From Acidobacteriota bacterium (GTDB lineage: Bacteria > Acidobacteriota > Terriglobia > Terriglobales > Acidobacteriaceae), in contig JAKART010000051.1 of assembly GCA_021819255.1 (NCBI GenBank), forward strand, positions 1 to 9,839: 9,839 nucleotides of DNA. Reading direction: 5' to 3'. Shown here in pieces: positions 6,229-9,839 of this stretch (position 1 is the stretch's first letter; every line of letters begins with the position of its first letter). The position numbers and the translations under genes are program-made. The notes below the pieces were generated by a model. That model worked only from the letters and a program-made list of their open reading frames with translations. It was not told the origin of the DNA and searched no databases.

Positions 6229-7932
6229 ATGCTGCTAGAGCTCCGCGCTGAGAACTATGCCGTGATGGACCATGCCGTGGCGGTCTTTGGACCGGGGCTG
6301 AACCTGCTGACGGGCGAGACGGGAGCCGGCAAGTCGATCTTGATTGATGCGCTGGCGCTGCTCCTGGGCGGCAAAGCCTCCTGCGACGTGGTTCGGTTTG
6401 GTGCCGAACGGGCAGTGCTGGGTTGTGTTTTTGAGAGCACGCCGGGGGCGGAGGAGATTTTGGAGGCCAATGGGATTGATCCGGAGGGAGACGAAATTCT
6501 CCTGCGGCGCGAGATCGCGAGCAGCGGTAAAGGGCGGGTGTTTGTGAACAATCAACCAGCGACGGTGGGGGTGCTGCGGCTGCTGGCTCCAGAGCTGGCG
6601 CTGGTGCATGCTCAGTCGGAGACGCTGGTAGCCTTTGACGGCGCGCAACGGCAGCTCCTGCTGGACCGTTTTGCTGGGATCAGCAGCGAGGAGGTGCGGG
6701 CAGCCTATACGCAATGGAGGGACCGGCAGGAGAAGATCGAGGCGCTGCGCGGCCAGGAGCAAGACCGTTTGCGGCTCCTGGATCTGTGGAGCTTCCAGTC
6801 CAGGGAAATTACCATGGCGGAGATTCAGAACCCGGACGAGGACCAGCGCCTGGAGGCTGAAAAGAGGGTGCTCGCGAACTCGGAGCGGCTTTATACGTCG
6901 GCCGTTGCCGCCCGCGAGTTGCTCTATGAGGCTGAAGTCTCCGTAGAGGCCCTGTTGGGAGGGGCGCTGCGCCATGTGGAAGATCTGGCGCGATTCGACG
7001 AGTCCTTCCGGGAGACGGCGCAACAGTTGGCTGCTGCCAAGGCGAGTGTGGAGGATGCTGCCGCGGCGCTGCGGGATTTTGAGGGCCGAGTGGCGGCTTC
7101 GCCGGAGCGTCTGGTGGAGATCGAAGACCGGCTGGCGGTGCTGGAACGGTTGAAGCGAAAGTACGGCGGCACTCTGGCCGAGGTGATGGAGTTTGCGCAG
7201 GATCTGGCGGCGAAGTTGGAAGAGATGGAGAGCCGGGATGCTCGCCTGGCGGAGTTGGAGCGGGAGTTGGCCGCATTGGCTGCGCGGTACATCGAGGCGG
7301 CCGAGAGGCTCACGGCTGACAGAAGGGCGGCGGCCGCAAGGCTGGCCAAGGCCGGCCAGCGGCAGATCAACGATCTGGCCATGCAAGCCCGGTTCGAGGT
7401 GGAGGTGGCGGATGCCGGTCGGGAGAACCCTCGGGAGTGGACGGCGTCCGGATGGGACCGGGTGGAGTACCGGATTGCGACCAATCCCGGGGAGCCCTTG
7501 AGGCCGCTGACCGAGATCGCCTCCGGAGGTGAGATGAGTCGGGTGATGTTGGCTCTGAAGGTGAGTGTGGAGGCAGGGGGCGGAGCCGGTTTACGGCGGG
7601 GAAGGACGGCGTTGCCCCGGACACTGATCTTCGACGAGATCGACATCGGGATTGGCGGACGTGCGGCGGAAGCGGTAGGGCAAAAGCTGAAGACGCTCTC
7701 CCGATCGCAGCAGGTGATCTGTATCACTCACCTTCCGCAGATTGCGGCGTTTGCGGACCAGCACTTTTTGATCGAGAAGATAGAGCGGGCAGGAAGAACG
7801 CATACCGGGATTCGGCAGATGACGCCGGAGGAGCGAGTGGAGGAGATTGCACGAATGCTCTCTGGAGCCAGCCTGACGGAGACCAGTCTGCGGCATGCCG
7901 AGCAGATGCTGAAGGCCAGCAGAGTGGTCTGA
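6229..7932 (+). CDS. recN: DNA repair protein RecN
   Basis: RecN is a cytoplasmic SMC-like ATPase that gathers DNA ends during recombinational repair of double-strand breaks. The product has 567 aa (E. coli 553). It starts with the typical MLLELRAENYAVMD. The Walker A motif GETGAGKS is at residues 29-36. A long coiled-coil region covers about 150-380, rich in E, A, R and L heptads and broken near its middle by the loop around 285-300. The C-terminal ATPase lobe has the signature EIASGGEMSRVMLALK (429-444), Walker B LIFDEIDIGIGG (466-477) with catalytic D469/E470, and the H-loop ITHLPQIAAFADQH from residue 499. All key residues are present. It stands alone, divergent from tolQ, with 311 bp before ispH. 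I see no CTGT-N8-ACAG or GAAC-type SOS box upstream, so LexA control is not supported by the sequence. Confidence 0.96.
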   Translation: MLLELRAENYAVMDHAVAVFGPGLNLLTGETGAGKSILIDALALLLGGKASCDVVRFGAERAVLGCVFESTPGAEEILEANGIDPEGDEILLRREIASSGKGRVFVNNQPATVGVLRLLAPELALVHAQSETLVAFDGAQRQLLLDRFAGISSEEVRAAYTQWRDRQEKIEALRGQEQDRLRLLDLWSFQSREITMAEIQNPDEDQRLEAEKRVLANSERLYTSAVAARELLYEAEVSVEALLGGALRHVEDLARFDESFRETAQQLAAAKASVEDAAAALRDFEGRVAASPERLVEIEDRLAVLERLKRKYGGTLAEVMEFAQDLAAKLEEMESRDARLAELERELAALAARYIEAAERLTADRRAAAARLAKAGQRQINDLAMQARFEVEVADAGRENPREWTASGWDRVEYRIATNPGEPLRPLTEIASGGEMSRVMLALKVSVEAGGGAGLRRGRTALPRTLIFDEIDIGIGGRAAEAVGQKLKTLSRSQQVICITHLPQIAAFADQHFLIEKIERAGRTHTGIRQMTPEERVEEIARMLSGASLTETSLRHAEQMLKASRVV

Positions 7933-7966
7933 AGAGGGGAATGCCGGATTTGGAATGGGTGAGATC

Positions 7967-8096
7967 TTTGCGACTGGACCATTTTCCCTGAAGGTGTAAG
8001 CAAGGGGAACGACTCCTGTGGGCGTTTTCCTCAATGAAAACGCCACTGAACGCCCGCTTCCGTACACCCATCATCAGGGAAAATGGTCTACGCAAC
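7967..8096. repeat. Long imperfect palindrome between recN and ispH
   Basis: The outer arms GACCATTTTCCCTGA (7977-7991) and TCAGGGAAAATGGTC (8074-8088) are perfect 15-bp inverted repeats. Inside them GGTGTA (7993-7998) pairs with TACACC (8063-8068), and AAG-GGG (8002-8007) pairs with CCC-CTT (8053-8059) around one bulge. A 9-bp hairpin, GGCGTTTTC/GAAAACGCC (8021-8029 with 8036-8044, loop CTCAAT), sits at the exact centre of the 15-bp arms. Outside, TTGCG (7968-7972) pairs with CGCAA (8091-8095). No T-run follows, so it is not a standard terminator. It could be a REP/MITE-type repeat or a structured RNA. Confidence 0.7.
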
Positions 8097-8243
8097 TTTC
8101 TGGAGCGGGAATTTTCAGCCGGTTTCGCGGTCGCCGCAAGGGCGGCGAAGATAGGGAGCTGGGTGCGGTTCGACGGTTTGATTCCTCCCGGGCTCGTGGG
8201 GAAATCAGAGCCGCGAGAGGGATGAAGAAGGTATACTTGAAGG
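8097..8243 (+). other. Upstream region of ispH
   Basis: There is no convincing gene here, and open frames crossing it overlap the palindrome. It contains a 7-bp GC hairpin, TCGCCGC-AAGG-GCGGCGA (8131-8148), and a 5-bp GGCTC/GAGCC pair (8190-8194 with 8208-8212). Just before ispH is the -10-like hexamer TATACT (8232-8237). Confidence 0.4.
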
Positions 8244-8244
8244 G
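8232..8244 (+). promoter_or_regulatory. Candidate -10 box giving a leaderless ispH transcript
   Basis: TATACT (8232-8237) matches the sigma-70 -10 consensus at five of six positions. Transcription would start about 7 bp downstream, almost on the GTG at 8244. No recognisable -35 lies 17 bp upstream and there is no extended -10 TG, so the promoter call is tentative. Confidence 0.3.
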
Positions 8245-9269
8245 TGAGTCAACCTTCCGTGTCTGCCGACAGCGTCCGTAAGAACCAGGGCAAAACTGCC
8301 ACCAAACGAGTTCTGTTGCTGAAGCCGCGGGGCTTTTGCGCCGGGGTGGTGCGCGCCATTGACATCGTACAGATTGCGCTGGATACCTTTGGCGCGCCGA
8401 TCTATGTACGCAAAGAGATTGTACATAACAGCTACGTAGTGAATGATTTAGCCCAGAAGGGCGCCATCTTTGTCAATGAATTGGACGAGGTGCCGGAAGG
8501 GGCGCGGGTGATTTATTCCGCCCATGGGGTGAGCCCGGCCGTGCGGGACGGAGCCCGACAGCGGCATCTGAAGGTGATCGACGCGACCTGCCCTTTGGTT
8601 ACCAAGGTGCACCTTGAGGCCGTCAAGTTCGCCAAGCAGGGGTATTCGCTGGTGCTGGTGGGGCATCGCGATCATGAGGAGATTCAGGGGACGCAGGGGG
8701 AAGCTCCGGATGTCACTCAGGTGGTCTCGACGGTGAAGGAGGTGGAAGATCTGGTGGTTGAGGACCCCAAGAAGGTTGCTTATCTGACCCAGACGACACT
8801 TTCGCTCGATGAGGCGCGCTACATGATCGAGGCGCTGAAGAAGAGGTTTCCGGAGATTGTGGGTCCCCATGCTCAGGACATCTGTTACGCCACGGAAAAT
8901 CGCCAGTCGGCAGTAAAGAACGTCGCGCATGAGGCGGATCTGGTGCTGGTGGTGGGATCGCGAAACAGTTCCAACTCCAATCGGCTGGTGGAAGTTTCGC
9001 AGAAGATCGGGACGCAGTCCTATCTGATTGATAAAGCAGATGATATTGAACCAGTGTGGCTAGAAGGCGTGCAGACGGTTGCCATCACGGCTGGCGCGTC
9101 CGCACCCGAGATTCTGGTGCAGGAGGTCATTGCCTATTTGCAGAGCAAGGGATACGGCTCTGTAGAAGAGGTGGAAGTCATGCCGGAGAACGTACGGTTC
9201 GGCCTACCGGAGGAGATCGTCTCCGCGATTGCATCGGCGCCCACGTCGGCGCCCGGCGCTTCTCTATGA
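8244..9269 (+). CDS. ispH: 4-hydroxy-3-methylbut-2-enyl diphosphate reductase IspH (LytB)
   Basis: IspH is the cytoplasmic [4Fe-4S] enzyme that reduces HMBPP to IPP and DMAPP, the last step of the MEP isoprenoid pathway. It has 341 aa (E. coli 316). The three cluster-binding cysteines are present: C32 (PRGFCAGVVRAI), C116 (DATCPLVTKVH) and C214 (ICYATENRQ). The substrate-site residues also appear: H61 (IVHN), H94 (SAHGVS), H144 and E146 (HRDHEEIQGT, equal to E. coli H124/E126), and GSRNSSNSNRL at 238-248. The extra length is about 20 residues at each end, with a low-complexity S/A/P tail. GTG 8244 is the first start after an in-frame TGA at 8238-8240, and GTG 8259 is the only other start before the conserved domain. 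SD matches are weak for both (AGAAGG at 12 bp for the first). It lies 147 bp before the squalene-hopene cyclase gene. Confidence 0.96.
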   Translation: MSQPSVSADSVRKNQGKTATKRVLLLKPRGFCAGVVRAIDIVQIALDTFGAPIYVRKEIVHNSYVVNDLAQKGAIFVNELDEVPEGARVIYSAHGVSPAVRDGARQRHLKVIDATCPLVTKVHLEAVKFAKQGYSLVLVGHRDHEEIQGTQGEAPDVTQVVSTVKEVEDLVVEDPKKVAYLTQTTLSLDEARYMIEALKKRFPEIVGPHAQDICYATENRQSAVKNVAHEADLVLVVGSRNSSNSNRLVEVSQKIGTQSYLIDKADDIEPVWLEGVQTVAITAGASAPEILVQEVIAYLQSKGYGSVEEVEVMPENVRFGLPEEIVSAIASAPTSAPGASL

Positions 9270-9415
9270 GCAGGATTCCGGCGCTGATCATCAGTCAGCA
9301 TCGTATTGAAATGCGTGTTTTTCGGATGGAGCCAGGAATTGGGACCGCCTGGGACAGATCAGTCTGGCGCGCGCGAGCCAGATGAGTGGCAGAGCGGAAT
9401 GATTCTCTGGAATTT

Positions 9416-9839
9416 ATGAGTAAACAAAGACCCAATCCGCAGACCATGGCACAGCCGCGATTTGGGCGGATCGACCTCGCAATAGAACGGATCAGCGAAG
9501 GTATCGAAGCTGCGACCAACTGGCTTTTGGGCCAGCAGCACGAGCTTGGATACTGGTGCGCGGAGTTGGAAGCCGACTCCATGCTGGAGTCTGATTACAT
9601 CTTCATGCACACGCTGCTGGGCACCGGAGACCGAGGCCGGATGGAGCGCGCGGTGAATGAGATTCTTCGCCACCAGAACGAAGATGGCGGATGGAGCCTG
9701 TATCCCGGCGGTCCCAGCAATGTCAACTATGGCGTGAAGTGTTATCTGGCGCTGAAGTTGATGGGCTGGAAAGCGGATCATCCACTGATGGTGAAGGCGC
9801 GCAAGCGGGTGCTCGAGCTGGGCGGCGTCGTGGAGTGCA
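9416..9839 (+). CDS. shc: Squalene-hopene cyclase, N-terminal part (3' truncated by window edge)
   Basis: Squalene-hopene cyclase is a monotopic membrane enzyme that folds squalene into hopene/hopanol, the hopanoid core. The 141 visible codons are the start of the first alpha-barrel domain: AATNWLLGQQHELGYWCAEL, then EADSMLESDYIFMH, a QW-type repeat RHQNEDGGWSLYPGG, then SNVNYGVKCYLALKLMGW and KARKRVLELGGV. This run is characteristic of bacterial Shc. The catalytic DXDD motif lies beyond the window and cannot be checked. I chose ATG 9416, with a weak GGA 4 bp upstream. GTG 9386, directly after a TGA at 9383-9385, would add ten residues, and ATG 9446 would remove ten. Close spacing after ispH puts an isoprenoid enzyme next to a terpenoid cyclase, a sensible pathway pair. 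Confidence 0.94.
   Translation, partial: MSKQRPNPQTMAQPRFGRIDLAIERISEGIEAATNWLLGQQHELGYWCAELEADSMLESDYIFMHTLLGTGDRGRMERAVNEILRHQNEDGGWSLYPGGPSNVNYGVKCYLALKLMGWKADHPLMVKARKRVLELGGVVEC

Noticed and set aside
6235..7386. 383-codon minus-strand open frame opposite recN
   Set aside because: It is antisense to recN, whose ATPase motifs are all intact in the sense frame. The antisense product is rich in Q, R, L and P with no recognisable domain.
7977..8088. Reading the palindrome as a rho-independent terminator of recN
   Set aside because: The stem is followed by TACGCAACTTTC rather than a T-run, and on the minus strand the tail is also not T-rich enough.
8161..8200. GGTTCGA stretch resembling a tRNA T-loop
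   Set aside because: No matching acceptor, D or anticodon stems can be drawn around it.
8018..8281. Plus-strand open frames through the recN-ispH palindrome
   Set aside because: They consist largely of the inverted-repeat arms and overlap the ispH start in another frame.

Overview
The window looks like chromosomal DNA from a GC-rich, double-membraned (Gram-negative) bacterium. I infer the phylum Acidobacteriota (Terriglobia/Acidobacteriaceae-like). The reasons are an Ig-like module placed inside Pal, a short proline-rich TonB-type protein in the TolA position, and a hopanoid gene beside ispH. This placement is from protein style only; no rRNA or marker search was possible.

Layout. Positions 3-110 (+) are the last 35 codons of an unidentified gene. 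LolA, the periplasmic carrier of outer-membrane lipoproteins, follows on + (open frame 127-879). A 384-bp convergent spacer (880-1263) holds a strong terminator that serves the minus strand, plus a second inverted repeat. A complete Tol-Pal trans-envelope cluster occupies the minus strand, transcribed right to left: tolQ/exbB (5246-6052), tolR/exbD (4836-5243), a TonB/TolA-like protein (3889-4671), tolB (2312-3703) and pal (1264-2013). tolQ and tolR are tightly coupled, while the later genes are separated by 164, 185 and 298 bp. A divergent spacer (6053-6228) separates tolQ from recN (6229-7932, +), a DNA-repair SMC-like ATPase. The recN-ispH spacer (7933-8243) contains a long, well-formed imperfect palindrome. 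ispH (8244-9269, +) is the last enzyme of the MEP isoprenoid pathway. It is followed by the start of squalene-hopene cyclase (from 9416, cut by the window edge).

How the genes fit together. Most of the window concerns the cell envelope. LolA delivers lipoproteins such as Pal to the outer membrane. TolQ-TolR form a proton-driven motor that energises the TonB/TolA-like protein, which contacts TolB and Pal to hold the outer membrane to peptidoglycan and support constriction at division. IspH makes the C5 precursors that squalene-hopene cyclase finally turns into hopanoids, which stiffen these membranes. RecN is the one functional outlier.

I found no mobile element, CRISPR array, tRNA or rRNA, and no clear previously undescribed protein system. 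The most unusual material is in the spacers: the palindrome at about 7967-8096, a 14-bp motif it shares with the pal-lolA spacer, and a compact predicted RNA fold before lolA.
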